Below are positions 53,005-59,473 of a DNA stretch of 64,000 nt, piece after piece; the first letter of the stretch is position 1, and each line of letters starts with the position of its first letter. The translations under genes and the position numbers were made by a program. Below the pieces are notes generated by a model. The model was not told the origin of the DNA. It saw only the letters and a program-made list of their open reading frames with translations, and did no database searches. The stretch covers positions 496,001 to 560,000 of the forward strand of contig NZ_JACVOR010000002.1 in the NCBI RefSeq assembly GCF_018882295.1, in the 5' to 3' direction. This DNA comes from Polynucleobacter sp. 80A-SIGWE. GTDB lineage: Bacteria > Pseudomonadota > Gammaproteobacteria > Burkholderiales > Burkholderiaceae.

Positions 53005-53370
53005 ATGCGTCTAACAATAGCAATTGCTGGCTTTACCCTTCTCTTATTAACGGGATGTGCGCAAAATAAATACAACTGGAATGGATATGACAAGGGTCTT
53101 TACGAGGCATATAAAGATCCCAATCAAGTGGTGGCCCTGCAGATTAAATTGCAAGAGACTGTCGATGCCCTTGAAAAAGAAAAGCAAGTTGTTCCTCCTG
53201 GCCTATATGCAGAGCTTGGCACCTTATATCTCCAAGAGGGAGATGTAGAGAAAGCAAAAAAATATTATGCAAAAGAGCGAGATGCTTGGCCTGAAAGCAA
53301 AACCTTAATGGATGCCTTGATTAAGAATCTTGATAGTAGAAAGAAAGTTTTAGAAAAGAGTAAACCATGA
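53005..53370 (+). CDS. DUF4810 family lipoprotein
   Basis: The 121-residue protein has a lipobox (LTGC) and NKYNWNGYDKGLYEAYKDP, then a helical TPR-like part with VVPPGLYAELGTLYLQEGDV and KAKKYYAKERDAWPESK. This matches DUF4810, usually encoded between csgG-like and GNA1162-like genes. It overlaps the next gene by four bases. Confidence 0.88.
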   Translation: MRLTIAIAGFTLLLLTGCAQNKYNWNGYDKGLYEAYKDPNQVVALQIKLQETVDALEKEKQVVPPGLYAELGTLYLQEGDVEKAKKYYAKERDAWPESKTLMDALIKNLDSRKKVLEKSKP

Positions 53371-53993
53371 AATATTTAATCATCTGCCTATCAGCTCTGA
53401 CGCTAATTGGATGTGCGAATATTCAGAAAAAGGATATGTCTGCATTTAATACGGCTGCCCCTAGATCAATCCTAGTTGTACCTGTTGTTAATAAGACCTT
53501 GGATGTGGATGCGCCGGTATATGTGCTGACGACGTTGCCTATACCCCTTGCTAACAAAGGCTACTATGTGTTCCCAGTCAATACAACCAAGTACATCTTG
53601 GAGCAAGAGGGCTTGTATGAGGGTGACAAAATACTGACAATGCCCGCACCAACTCTTGCAAAAATGTTTGGCGCTGATGCCATCCTATATGTGACGATTA
53701 AGAGGTGGGATGCTCAGTACGCATTTATTGCAACTACGGTAACAGTGGAGTTTGACTACAAAATGGTTGCCGCAGATGGCACGGTCATATGGGAAGAAAA
53801 TAAGAAAATGGCTTACTCCCCTCAAAATAGTGGCGGCGGTGGTTTAGGCGGCCTTATTGCTGCTGCCATTTCTGCGGCCATTACAAGAGCTGCGCCAAAT
53901 TACATGCCTCTCGCACAATCTGCTCATCAGCAAGTCTTCTTAATGGGGCCAAATCAGTTGCCTGATGGCCCATACAACACACCAGCCAAGTGA
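53367..53993 (+). CDS. GNA1162/DUF799 family lipoprotein
   Basis: The 208-residue protein has lipobox IGC (LTLIGCANIQ) and a body with PRSILVVPVVNKTLDVDAP, TLAKMFGADAILYVTIKRWD and GTVIWEENKKMAYSPQNSGG. It belongs to the DUF799/GNA1162 family, fold-related to TolB N-terminal domains. It ends with the SGGGGLGGLIAAAISAAITR helix. Last gene of the operon. Confidence 0.9.
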   Translation: MKYLIICLSALTLIGCANIQKKDMSAFNTAAPRSILVVPVVNKTLDVDAPVYVLTTLPIPLANKGYYVFPVNTTKYILEQEGLYEGDKILTMPAPTLAKMFGADAILYVTIKRWDAQYAFIATTVTVEFDYKMVAADGTVIWEENKKMAYSPQNSGGGGLGGLIAAAISAAITRAAPNYMPLAQSAHQQVFLMGPNQLPDGPYNTPAK

Positions 53994-54025
53994 TTTGTAT
54001 TGATATTCACTTTGGATAAGAGTTA

Positions 54026-54043
54026 ACCCCTTTAAAAAGGGGT
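54026..54043. other. Hairpin after the lipoprotein operon
   Basis: ACCCCTTTAAAAAGGGGT gives an eight-base stem just after the operon. It has no downstream T-run, so it may be a weak terminator or an mRNA-end stabiliser. Confidence 0.4.
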
Positions 54044-54085
54044 CAAAAACCACGTTTTTGAAAAAATAAGGCCCGGGTATTGAAA

Positions 54086-54105
54086 TACTGTATGGATATA
54101 CAGTA
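54086..54105. promoter_or_regulatory. LexA (SOS) box in the umuDC promoter
   Basis: TACTGTATGGATATACAGTA has perfect eight-base arms and contains the canonical CTGT-N8-ACAG. It fills the spacer between a -35 TTGAAA (54080-54085) and a -10 TATATT (54104-54109, 18-base spacing), so LexA binding blocks the promoter. The next gene is umuD. Confidence 0.93.
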
Positions 54106-54116
54106 TATTAGACCCC

Positions 54117-54614
54117 ATGGCACTTATCGCACTTCCACAAAGCTCCTCAGAAAGCACTCTGACCCAGGCCCCACAGGCCTTGGCAGCCAATGGCGCCTAT
54201 GAGTTCAAGCTTCTGAGTCACCGCATTTCAGCGGGATTTCCGAGCCCAGCAGCGGATTATGCGGAGGAAGGTCTCGATTTAAACCACTATTTAGTCCAAA
54301 ACAAGCCGGCTACCTTCATGTTCACCGTCAAGGGTGATTCGATGATGGGCGCTGGTATTTGTGACGGCGACAAGGTGGTTGTCGATAAAGCCCTCAAGCC
54401 AAAACATAAAGACATCGTGGTTGCCGTAGTGGATGACGAGTACACCATCAAGCGCCTCTATCAATTGCGCGGCAAAACTGAACTCCAGCCAGAGAACCCA
54501 AATTACGAGCCCATTACCTTTAACGAGAACAGCGAACTTCAAATCTGGGGTGTGGTCGTTGGGGTAGTGCGCAAGTACAGTCACGCCAGCAGCAGAAACG
54601 GGAGGTCCGCATGA
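54117..54614 (+). CDS. umuD: UmuD-type S24 autoprotease subunit
   Basis: A 165-residue LexA-like protease domain. Self-cleavage is expected at Ala39-Gly40 ([13 protein letters not shown]), with nucleophile Ser75 ([10 protein letters not shown]) and Lys112 (EYTIKRL), the 37-residue Ser-Lys spacing of UmuD. N-terminally about 20 residues longer than E. coli UmuD (139), before the conserved GFPSPAADY. After RecA-stimulated cleavage it activates UmuC as DNA polymerase V. The -10 hexamer ends only seven bases before the ATG, implying an almost leaderless mRNA. The ATGA overlap with umuC shows coupling. Confidence 0.95.
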   Translation: MALIALPQSSSESTLTQAPQALAANGAYEFKLLSHRISAGFPSPAADYAEEGLDLNHYLVQNKPATFMFTVKGDSMMGAGICDGDKVVVDKALKPKHKDIVVAVVDDEYTIKRLYQLRGKTELQPENPNYEPITFNENSELQIWGVVVGVVRKYSHASSRNGRSA

Positions 54615-55912
54615 ACCAAGCTGGCCAAACCAATCAACTCTTTGCACTCGTAGATGTGAACAACTTCTACGTATCATGCGAGCGCGTATTTGCTCCTAAG
54701 CTAGAAGATGTGCCAATGGTGGTTCTATCCAATAATGATGGTTGCGCAGTAGCGCGTAGTGCTGAAGTTAAAGCGCTGGGCGTGAAGATGGGTACACCCT
54801 GGTTTCAGATGAAAGATCTGGCTAAGCAACATGGCATCCAAGCTTATTCCTCAAACTACACCTTGTATGGCGATATGAGCGGCAGGGTAGTAGAAGTCTT
54901 AAGAAAGTTCACACCCAATCTCGAGGTCTACAGTATTGATGAGAGCTTTCTGCAAATCGAGACCGTACTCAAGCAATATGCTGACCCAACTAGCTTAGGT
55001 CAAATCATTAAGCAAGACGTTAAAGACACGACAGGCTTGCCTGTATGTGTTGGTATTGGCGCTAGCAAGACGCTCGCTAAGTTAGCTAATCACTTAGCCA
55101 AAAAGAATCCCCAGTTTGCTGGCGTATGTGACATTAGCTCCATGTCCAAAGAAGCGCTCTATCAATGGATGGCAGAGACAGCGGTAGGTGAGGTGTGGGG
55201 TATTGGTGGCAAGACTGCCAAGAAACTCAAAGAGCTCAAGATCAATAGCGTATTTGATCTGGTGCAAATATCACCACAAGCGATGCGTCAACAGTTTGGC
55301 GTTGTGGTTGAGCGTATTTGCTACGAGTTGCGCGGCGTATCTTGCCTGCAACTCGAAGAAGTTGCTCCAGCTAAACAACAAATTATTTCTTCGAGAAGTT
55401 TTGGTAAGCCAGTGACCTCCATGGAAGAGTTGGCTGAGTCTGTTGCCACCCATGCTGCAAGAGGTGCCGAGAAACTCAGAAGCCAAAAGTCAGTCACGGG
55501 CGCACTCACTATTTTTGTGCAAACCAACCCCCATAAGCCGTTTGAGCCACAACACCATCAAAGCATCACAGTGGTTCTGAGCGATTCTAGTGATAACACC
55601 TTAACGCTCACAAGTGCTGCATTAAAAGGGCTAAAGCAAATCTACAAGACCGGCTTTAAGTACAAAAAAGCAGGCGTCATTCTTAATCTCTTGGCTGATA
55701 AACCCACCATGCAGCAATCATTATTTGATGACATGGAGGTCAAAGGTAAATCCGCCGGTCTCATGAAAGCCATGGACTCGATCAATACCCGTTTTGGTAA
55801 CGCTGCCATCAAAACTGCCGCATCTGGAACCAAGCAAGACTGGCAAATGAGATCAGGCAATAGATCACCGAACTACACCACGCAGTGGGATGAATTACCC
55901 GTAGCACGATAA
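54611..55912 (+). CDS. umuC: Y-family DNA polymerase V catalytic subunit
   Basis: The 433-residue translesion polymerase begins [19 protein letters not shown], with the catalytic acidic residues also in [48 protein letters not shown] and the little-finger domain with [17 protein letters not shown] follow. The protein should do error-prone bypass in the SOS response. Co-transcribed from the LexA-boxed promoter. Confidence 0.96.
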   Translation: MNQAGQTNQLFALVDVNNFYVSCERVFAPKLEDVPMVVLSNNDGCAVARSAEVKALGVKMGTPWFQMKDLAKQHGIQAYSSNYTLYGDMSGRVVEVLRKFTPNLEVYSIDESFLQIETVLKQYADPTSLGQIIKQDVKDTTGLPVCVGIGASKTLAKLANHLAKKNPQFAGVCDISSMSKEALYQWMAETAVGEVWGIGGKTAKKLKELKINSVFDLVQISPQAMRQQFGVVVERICYELRGVSCLQLEEVAPAKQQIISSRSFGKPVTSMEELAESVATHAARGAEKLRSQKSVTGALTIFVQTNPHKPFEPQHHQSITVVLSDSSDNTLTLTSAALKGLKQIYKTGFKYKKAGVILNLLADKPTMQQSLFDDMEVKGKSAGLMKAMDSINTRFGNAAIKTAASGTKQDWQMRSGNRSPNYTTQWDELPVAR

Positions 55913-55969
55913 ATAATTAATCAACCAATCAAGTAACAAGTAAGCAGAAAGTAAACAAGGAGAAATTAA

Positions 55970-56101
55970 ATGGAATTATTAAATAACTTCAACGGCATCT
56001 CACTCGCAATCATCATGATCTTGTCTTACTGCGCAGTACTTAAAAGTACTAAGCGTAACGAGCGTAGCAATAGACAAGTATTTAGCCGCAAGTATCAGTA
56101 A
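55970..56101 (+). CDS. Small membrane peptide downstream of umuC, 43 residues
   Basis: An ATG with a strong AAGGAG site (55957-55962, seven bases upstream) opens a frame encoding MELLNNFNGISLAIIMILSY followed by CAVLKSTKRNE and a basic tail. That is one predicted transmembrane helix and a positively charged C-terminus facing the cytoplasm. It lies 57 bases after umuC with no terminator between, so it may be SOS-induced with it. No family known to me. The strong ribosome site makes a real gene likely. Confidence 0.68.
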   Translation: MELLNNFNGISLAIIMILSYCAVLKSTKRNERSNRQVFSRKYQ

Positions 56102-56161
56102 GGAAGTAGGGGTAGTAGCAGAAGTAAAGAAAAAACAGAACAAGCAGCAGCTGCCTGGAAG

Positions 56162-56193
56162 GGGAATAAGGAAATCACGGATTCCTTATTCCC
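56162..56193. other. Strong perfect hairpin after the umuDC unit
   Basis: GGGAATAAGGAA and TTCCTTATTCCC form a perfect 12-base stem around ATCACGGA. It lacks a T-tract, so it is not a typical terminator. It may mark the 3' end of the umuDC mRNA or of the convergent exonuclease transcript. Confidence 0.65.
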
Positions 56194-56205
56194 TAGTAAA
56201 GGCAA

Positions 56206-56865
56206 TTATTTTGCTTCAAGAGCTTTGCGCAAGAACTCCGATACATTGTCTTGGCGTAGCATCCATTGCTTATAGTCAGATGGAACCATGCTGATTAACT
56301 CACCTTTGTGCTTACCAAAAGGCATCACAGTTGGAATACGAGCTTTCTCAGACATTTCCCATAAAGCATCCAAAGAAGACGGCTTAAGCTTCTCAATGAT
56401 TTGACCCAAAATCTTAGAGCAGATCCACACATCAGCTAAGGCGCTATGCGCATCACGTAATTGTTCTCTGGCAGTGGCTCTTTCGAAGTAATAGAGTAGG
56501 GCACTTTGAGTATGACTATCTAAATCAGGCCAAAGGCTGCGAGCGAGAGCAAGGGTGCAAATACGTTTAACTTCAGGCTTGCCAATAGCCTCCCAGTCAA
56601 AATCAATGCTGTGACCAATGATGTACTTAGTGCCGGCAGGCAATCTAAATGAAGTGCTAGCAGGGCAGTTAACCAATTCCTCATCCATGATGTGGTGAGT
56701 CGCTAAAGCGCCCAAGCTAATTGGTTTTCCAGGGTTGTAACGCTGTACCCAAGGATTGCCGATAGCAAGGGGATTAATCGACGTGACGTCTAAAGAGGCG
56801 GCCTCAATGATGACGGCATTGTTCTTGTCGGTCGCTTCTACATCGAAAATAATGGCTTGGGGCAT
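56206..56865 (-). CDS. DnaQ/ExoX-like 3'-5' exonuclease
   Basis: The 219-residue protein opens PQAIIFDVEATDKNNAVI, with the Asp-Glu of the DEDD exonuclease motif I. IIGHSIDFDWEAIG (motif II) and AHSALADVWICSKIL (His-Asp, motif III) follow. A C-terminal MPFGKHKGELISMVPSDYKQ resembles the DUF3820 end of ExoX-like proteins. ATG 56865 is preferred because an in-frame TTG at 56928 lies inside the upstream HTH gene. Convergent to umuDC; 29 bases after the HigA-like gene, so possibly in the TA operon. Confidence 0.87.
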   Translation of the reverse strand: MPQAIIFDVEATDKNNAVIIEAASLDVTSINPLAIGNPWVQRYNPGKPISLGALATHHIMDEELVNCPASTSFRLPAGTKYIIGHSIDFDWEAIGKPEVKRICTLALARSLWPDLDSHTQSALLYYFERATAREQLRDAHSALADVWICSKILGQIIEKLKPSSLDALWEMSEKARIPTVMPFGKHKGELISMVPSDYKQWMLRQDNVSEFLRKALEAK

Positions 56866-56894
56866 GGGCTTTTCAGTAAAAGATATTTGAGTGA

Positions 56895-57158
56895 CTATTG
56901 TGCCTTGAGTTTGATTTGCGCCTGCCAAAGATCATATTTGGATTGCATTTCAATCCATAGCTGAGGCCCATTACTTAAAAAGGTACCCAGCTTTTGCGCA
57001 AACTCTGGCGTGACAGCGCTTTTTTCGGTAAGAACAGCATTTAATGTTTCTCTAGTTACACCAAGATGCTCGGATAGCTCGGCAATAGAAGTTCCTAGGG
57101 TAGGCAATACATCCTCTCTCAGAATAGCGCCAGGGTGGGTAGGGGATCTTCTATTCAT
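56895..57158 (-). CDS. HigA-like XRE antitoxin family protein
   Basis: An 87-residue HTH protein: SPTHPGAILREDVLPTLGTS followed by IAELSEHLGVTRETLNAVL and GPQLWIEMQSKYDLWQA. This is the HigA/VapI pattern. A cognate HigB toxin of the usual type is not next to it; instead it follows a separate toxin-antitoxin pair. May be a second antitoxin or autoregulator for the operon. Confidence 0.85.
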   Translation of the reverse strand: MNRRSPTHPGAILREDVLPTLGTSIAELSEHLGVTRETLNAVLTEKSAVTPEFAQKLGTFLSNGPQLWIEMQSKYDLWQAQIKLKAQ

Positions 57159-57185
57159 AACTCTCTAAACCATCTTTAATAAAAC

Positions 57186-57473
57186 TTAAACTGCTTTCAT
57201 TTCAAACTTAATCATCTTGCCAAGTGCAGATGCAGCACTTGTTAATGTCAGCAGCGTGAGGCTAGTATCCGATTCATCAAGTAAACGATTGAGGGCTGCC
57301 CGGCTGGTATGCATTTTCTTGGCCATCAAGGTCTTGGTAAGCTTTTGCTTGATCATTTCTTGTTCAATTTGCCAGGCGATAACTCTTTTGACTGCCACCG
57401 CACTAGAGTGATCAAAAATTGATTCTTCTTTTAAGAAATCATCAAAGCTACTACCAATGTGCTTTTTCTTCAT
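57186..57473 (-). CDS. XRE-type antitoxin paired with the RelE/HigB-like toxin
   Basis: This 95-residue HTH protein has KKKHIGSSFDDFLKEESIFD at the N-terminus (likely toxin-contacting) and KLTKTLMAKKMHTSRAALNR in the DNA-binding helix-turn-helix, ending in FEMKAV. Its ATG overlaps the toxin stop by four bases, the usual coupling of a HigBA-type toxin-first operon. Confidence 0.87.
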   Translation of the reverse strand: MKKKHIGSSFDDFLKEESIFDHSSAVAVKRVIAWQIEQEMIKQKLTKTLMAKKMHTSRAALNRLLDESDTSLTLLTLTSAASALGKMIKFEMKAV

Positions 57474-57817
57474 GAGTGCCTCCTTAATTTCTTTACTCTA
57501 TCTTTTGCCAGATCTAAATCAGACTTCAGGGTTTTCTGCTGCTTTTTGATAAACCCATGAATCAATACTATTGAGCTCTTATCTAGTACAAACAACACTC
57601 TGGCGATGCTCTTGCTAAGGTTCACCCGAACCTCCCAAATACCCCCATCAAGATGCTTTACCAAGGGCATCCCTAATGGCCATCCAAATTGAATAGTCTT
57701 GATATCTTCCCCAATACGTTTCTTATCAAAAGCACTCAAGGACTTCAGCCACTCCCTAACTGGTTCATTTCCTTGTTCTGTTGCATAAAAATTAACTTCT
57801 AGGATGGGATTTCTCAT
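57470..57817 (-). CDS. RelE/HigB-like type II toxin
   Basis: The 115-residue protein has LEVNFYATEQGNEPVREWLK, then PLGMPLVKHLDGGIWEVRVN and ARVLFVLDKSSIVLIHGFIKKQQK. These are the RelE/ParE superfamily strands of the phage Gp49-like/HigB group, probably a ribosome-dependent mRNA nuclease. ATG 57817 begins directly with the domain. An upstream ATG at 57844 would put a palindromic operator inside the coding sequence, so I reject it but cannot exclude it. First gene of the TA operon. Confidence 0.83.
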   Translation of the reverse strand: MRNPILEVNFYATEQGNEPVREWLKSLSAFDKKRIGEDIKTIQFGWPLGMPLVKHLDGGIWEVRVNLSKSIARVLFVLDKSSIVLIHGFIKKQQKTLKSDLDLAKDRVKKLRRHS

Positions 57818-57826
57818 CCAAGTAGC

Positions 57827-57842
57827 GTACCAATTATGGTAC
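57827..57842. promoter_or_regulatory. Palindromic operator before the toxin gene
   Basis: GTACCA-ATTA-TGGTAC, a perfect six-base-arm palindrome ten bases from the chosen toxin start, overlaps a -10-like CATAAT on the minus strand. An autorepressor site for the XRE antitoxin is likely. Confidence 0.6.
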
Positions 57843-57844
57843 AT

Positions 57845-58294
57845 ATCTTACATCATCTTTTACTGAAAAGATTGTAGGAAAGTACGTAATTTAGAAAATA
57901 AGAGCCTACTTGTTTAGGATGTCTAGCAAATAGATGGAAACCAATTCAGGCTATGTAACTATCAGCTGGAAGGGGTTAGACACATCGCCTTCCTACAATT
58001 AAATAGTCCCCGACTGATGTAATTCCCGCTGTTAAACGTCTACGCTAAATCTTTCAGACTACGGCGGGGATTTAGATGCGACTTTCTATTGAGTGTTCTC
58101 ACAAGCATTTAAAGCTATTCCGAATCTCTCTAGATTCAAGGGTCATGCTGGTTTTGCTGATTATTTGGATGATTTGGGGAATCTTCAGGGTTTTAAGGAT
58201 TTGGTAATAGGGCATTCTTCTGCGGTATCTACATTCGTTGCTTTATTAGCAACGAATGTTGCTAATAAAGCAACGATAAGGCAATATATGGCCT
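57845..58294. other. 450-base gap between two toxin-antitoxin-type loci
   Basis: No recognisable gene. It holds TGTAGGAA (57873) and TTCCTACA (57990) as an inverted pair around a non-coding stretch, a weak GC hairpin near 58022-58072, and the double operator at 58235-58276. Open frames within it (for example 58093-58368) have no ribosome site or family. It may be a degraded insertion or recombination joint. Confidence 0.55.
58235..58276. promoter_or_regulatory. Double-palindrome operator upstream of the MNT/HEPN pair
   Basis: TCGTTGCTTTATTAGCAAC and its exact reverse complement flank a GAAT centre, giving perfect 19-base arms. Each arm is itself an interrupted palindrome GTTGC-N7-GCAAC (58237-58253 and 58258-58274), so two equal sites start 21 bases apart, two helical turns. 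It ends 18 bases before the start of the HTH-nucleotidyltransferase gene. Best read as a two-dimer operator; a cruciform or mRNA hairpin is the alternative. Confidence 0.75.
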
Positions 58295-58924
58295 ATGACG
58301 ACGCTTACATCCATCCTCTTTGGTCAATATCGCAGTCGCGTATTGGGCCTACTTCTCTTGCATCCTGAGCAAGCTTATTACTTGCGTCAGATTGCAAGCC
58401 TAACCGGAACCACCCCAGGAACTTTGCAACGCGAAATGATTAAGCTTGAGCAAGCAGAGTTGGTGACAGTAAAAAAAATTGGCAACCAAACGCATTACCA
58501 AGCGAATCGCTCTTGTCCTATCTTCGAAGAGTTGGCGAGCATATTGAGAAAAACCAGTGGCCTAGTGGATGTTCTTCTGCAGGCCCTATTGCCCGTTGAG
58601 AATCAGATTCAATGTGCATTTGTATTCGGATCAACTGCAGGGGGTAAAGCAAGTGCAGGTAGTGATATCGACATCATGATTATTGGTGGCCTTGAGTTTT
58701 CTACTGTCGTTGCAACTCTCCACCCATATCAAGAAACACTCGGAAGAGAAATTAACCCCAAGGTCTTTACTGGTAAGGATTGGACAAAGCTCATCCAAGA
58801 TAATGGAGCCTTCATCCGTGATGTACTAGGCAAACCAAAGCTGTACATCATTGGTAATGAGCATGATCTGCTTATCAATGGAGACACACAACTTGTTAAA
58901 AAATCTCATCGGGGTAACGCTTGA
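58295..58924 (+). CDS. HTH-MNT nucleotidyltransferase (antitoxin type)
   Basis: The 209-residue protein has an N-terminal ArsR-like winged HTH (about 12-72, YLRQIASLTGTTPGTLQREM) and a minimal nucleotidyltransferase domain with VFGSTAGGKASAGSDIDIMI (Gly112-Ser113, Asp124, Asp126). In MNT/HEPN systems the MNT adenylylates or otherwise neutralises the HEPN toxin. The next gene overlaps its 3' end by 47 bases. AAGG lies 13 bases before the ATG. The HTH suggests control by the double palindrome upstream. Confidence 0.85.
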   Translation: MTTLTSILFGQYRSRVLGLLLLHPEQAYYLRQIASLTGTTPGTLQREMIKLEQAELVTVKKIGNQTHYQANRSCPIFEELASILRKTSGLVDVLLQALLPVENQIQCAFVFGSTAGGKASAGSDIDIMIIGGLEFSTVVATLHPYQETLGREINPKVFTGKDWTKLIQDNGAFIRDVLGKPKLYIIGNEHDLLINGDTQLVKKSHRGNA

Positions 58925-59315
58925 CACAATTGAGCGTGACAAACTTAGCATTCAACGTTTACTAGAGGCTTCTCAAGCCAGCTTGAAGGATGCGCAAGTC
59001 GAGGAGCTCAGCAATGAGGGGCGCTTTGATCTGGCATACAAATCGATTACTCAATCCTCAAGTGCAGCGTTACAGGCAAGTGGCTATCGAGTGCTTACCA
59101 GTAAGCCGGGGCACCATCAAACCATGATTCAAAGTTTGGTTCACACCATAGGAATAGATTCATCTACTTTGATTACCTTAGATCAACTGCGCAAACAGCG
59201 GAACGTGATTGATTATTCAGGGGATATCGTGAGCGATGCCATGTTGGGCGAAGCAATTAAACAAGCCCAAGCGCTATTGGATTGTGTAAATGCTTGGATT
59301 GCTAAAAAGGGCTGA
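58878..59315 (+). CDS. HEPN-domain protein paired with the MNT (toxin type)
   Basis: The 145-residue helical protein has GRFDLAYKSITQSSSAALQA, YRVLTSKPGHHQTMIQSLVH and LRKQRNVIDYSGD (Arg108, Asp112, Tyr113). These fit the HEPN-family protein regularly encoded behind HTH-MNT genes. The HEPN RNase motif R-x4-6-H is not obvious, so enzymatic activity is uncertain. Start chosen at ATG 58878 (METHNLLKNLIG); in-frame ATGs at 58857 and 58863 are possible. Confidence 0.8.
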   Translation: METHNLLKNLIGVTLDTIERDKLSIQRLLEASQASLKDAQVEELSNEGRFDLAYKSITQSSSAALQASGYRVLTSKPGHHQTMIQSLVHTIGIDSSTLITLDQLRKQRNVIDYSGDIVSDAMLGEAIKQAQALLDCVNAWIAKKG

Positions 59316-59338
59316 TTTCTTGGCTTGATTCCAAGAAA
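59316..59338. other. Hairpin between the HEPN gene and ffs
   Basis: TTTCTTGG-CTTGATT-CCAAGAAA is a perfect eight-base stem starting right after the HEPN stop codon and ending four bases from the 4.5S RNA 3' end. Weak terminator for either direction; no T-run. Confidence 0.4.
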
Positions 59339-59342
59339 GTAG

Positions 59343-59442
59343 GGTGGACGAGCCCGACCCCCGGCACTGACAGAATTGGGTTTGGCTGCTTCGTTCCCGA
59401 CCTGACCAGGTTATCCAAACCGCCATGCGGGGAGGCCCGTCC
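59343..59442 (-). ncRNA. ffs: 4.5S signal recognition particle RNA
   Basis: Minus strand carries the conserved core GGTCAGGTCGGGAACGAAGC followed by AGCC, which is the SRP RNA domain IV apical loop and Ffh-binding asymmetric loop. The ends GGACGGGCC and GGGCTCGTCC pair to close a single long hairpin of about 100 nucleotides. It binds Ffh to target nascent membrane proteins. It is divergent from dnaX. Confidence 0.95.
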
Positions 59443-59473
59443 AATTCCATTTTAGCTTGTTAGAATGTAATAC

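Noticed and set aside
54026-54043. Reading the hairpin at 54.03 kb as a strong terminator
   Set aside because: No T-run follows on either strand, so it was kept only as a hairpin of unknown role.
58076-58204. 42-residue hydrophobic frame MRLSIECSHKHLKLF...
   Set aside because: No ribosome site, AT-rich, and looks like chance hydrophobicity.
58093-58368. Open frame across the gap and the double palindrome
   Set aside because: It reads through the 19-base inverted repeat and into the MNT gene in another frame, with no ribosome site or family.
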